Shown one piece after another: positions 62,959 through 64,000 of a DNA stretch of 64,000 nucleotides. How positions within the stretch are numbered: position 1 is the first letter of the stretch; the number at the start of each line of letters is the position of its first letter. The stretch lies in the NCBI RefSeq assembly GCF_000332095.2, contig NZ_KI913949.1:410163-474162 (forward strand), given 5' to 3'. This DNA comes from Leptolyngbya sp. PCC 6406. Lineage in GTDB: Bacteria; Cyanobacteriota; Cyanobacteriia; Phormidesmidales; Phormidesmidaceae. The notes beneath the pieces were generated by a model. It did not search any database. It saw only the letters and a program-made list of their open reading frames with translations, and was not told the origin of the DNA. The position numbers were made by a program, and so were the translations under genes.

Positions 62959-63565
62959 GAGCTACCCTCCAAAACCATGCCCGCCATTGTCCCAGAATTC
63001 AGGAAAGAGACCGATACCTCGATCGTTGACTAGGAACCGTCCCCACCAGCGTCCACCCAGAGCTTGGTCTATGGTGTGGATGCTAGTGCAGTCTAGGGGT
63101 AGAAGCCCCGTATTCTAGTAGACGCAGTTTGTAGTATTTAATACTTGATGCTCCGAAGGATTTCTAAACTATCGTTTTTTTAGGTAAATCTCTGCGTCAT
63201 TTATTTCCATTTTTTGAAGTTTATAGGGAAGAATAGTAGTAGCAGAACCCCTGACCATGTTTCAGTTGTTGCAGATTTCGCAAGTATTTTGTAGGGATTT
63301 TACAGATGTATTTGCAGGGGTTCACCTTTCGCCGTACCTCTGATCTTGAGATGCAAGCCCCCCACAAGACTGGATCCATTGAACCTTGCCCATCTGTAGA
63401 ATCCCATTAAGAGTGTTCCAGCTCAATCCCTGCCCCAGATCTGAGTAGAATCTAAAACATAAACTAAGCTAAGCGATTCCTTTTGCCTCATCAGAGGGTG
63501 ATTCTTTTAGATGGAATACTCTGCCGCGCTATCGCCTCTTCCCAAAACTTCTTGTAGGCGGTGCC
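62959..63565. promoter_or_regulatory. Intergenic region before the PAS protein
   Basis: About 600 bp without a gene. The middle (63120-63330) is AT-rich, with an AGTATTTAATACT palindrome near 63132 and several T runs, and may carry promoters for both directions. No repeat family found elsewhere in the window is present. Confidence 0.35.
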
Positions 63566-64000
63566 ATGAAAATGGGTACTTCTTTCGCATTTCCACCTTT
63601 TTCTGAGTCTTCTAAACATCAATTTGAATTGTCGAACATCAACTTAGACAGTGACGCTTTTCCTGAATACCGTTATCCAGATGCCTCTGTTCTACTGGAC
63701 ATCCTGGATCATAGTGAGGCGGCAATTGTTGTGTTTCGGATGTTCGCAAGTCGCAACTGGGAGTACTTGTACTTCTCTCCAGGCTGTCAACATCTCTACG
63801 ACTATTCCCCTGAGGCGCTGTTGGCAGACAACACCCTCTGGCTGTCACACGTCCATCCTGAAGACCGGGAAACCCTTCTCGAATCCTGCTACGAAGGGAT
63901 CCTATCGGGACAACCCTTTACCCTGGAGTTTCGGTTTCACCATGGTCAGCAGGATCTGCGCTGGATTGCCAGTCACCATTCAGTGCGCCCAGAACCGGAG
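63566..64000 (+). CDS. PAS domain sensor protein (partial, runs off the window)
   Basis: 145 codons are open to the end of the window. Residues 45-145 form a PAS fold (PAS_3 type): ILDHSEAAIVVFRMFAS, YLYFSPGCQHLYDYSPEALL, WLSHVHPEDRETLLESCYEG and FTLEFRFHHGQQDLRWIASH. Such N-terminal PAS domains usually precede histidine kinase or GGDEF domains. ATG at 63566 or 63572 may be the start; the ribosome binding site is weak. Confidence 0.8.
   Translation, partial: MKMGTSFAFPPFSESSKHQFELSNINLDSDAFPEYRYPDASVLLDILDHSEAAIVVFRMFASRNWEYLYFSPGCQHLYDYSPEALLADNTLWLSHVHPEDRETLLESCYEGILSGQPFTLEFRFHHGQQDLRWIASHHSVRPEPE

Overview
The window is a cyanobacterial chromosome segment. The evidence is the gene content: magnesium chelatase ChlH, a BicA-type bicarbonate transporter, the carotenoid pair CruF/CruG, dual FBPase/SBPase GlpX, a PEP-CTERM protein and several cyanobacteria-only families (DUF3352, DUF3082, DUF4349). 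The HIP1 octamer GCGATCGC is also abundant. The lineage cannot be fixed by eye; a filamentous Leptolyngbya- or Prochlorothrix-like genome would fit. No tRNA, rRNA or CRISPR array was found.

Layout. 0-8.1 kb is core: tilS, nagA, pstS, a YqeY protein, a DUF3352 protein and exonuclease III. 8.1-16.3 kb is an accessory island of visibly lower GC. It holds a duplicated cold-shock/DUF1294 gene (one copy frameshifted), an integron-type attC site behind a GNAT gene, three decayed or reduced toxin-antitoxin units (two cut by group II intron 3' ends), a NucS-like nuclease gene flanked by an inverted pair of 140-bp MITEs, a Uma2 gene and a complete ISL3 element. 16.3-27.2 kb is core metabolism: chlH, a tandem-BMC protein, SulP + Usp + BicA, and NDH-2. 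27.8-50 kb holds a histidine kinase, an ABC permease, a PcrA helicase with an intein, htpX, cruF-cruG, gatA, pyrC, terC, a LuxR-type regulator, pgi, glpX and hemA. 48.5-58 kb mixes a long TPR-CHAT protein, an orphan DUF433 antitoxin, a diguanylate cyclase, small membrane and lipoprotein genes, and an IS630 element. 58.2-64 kb returns to core: PEP-CTERM protein, MATE exporter, frr, pyrH, ROK kinase and the start of a PAS protein.

Functional links. BicA, the second SulP, the tandem Usp protein and the BMC protein fit inorganic-carbon handling. NDH-2, ChlH and HemA serve respiration and tetrapyrrole synthesis. Pgi, GlpX and the ROK kinase serve sugar phosphate metabolism. CruF and CruG make myxol glycosides. 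PyrC and PyrH serve pyrimidine synthesis, and PyrH overlaps Frr.

The most striking unexplained signal is a dispersed 32- or 35-bp repeat with at least nine copies. It is made of two abutting hairpins (GGCC..GGCC, then GGTC..GACC) framed by GCGAT and ATCGC, so it looks like an insertion into a HIP1 octamer with the central AT duplicated. The net insertion would be 24 or 27 bp, both multiples of three, and seven copies lie in reading frames, including one inside the intein. Several MITE families are also visible, one apparently related to the resident IS630 element.
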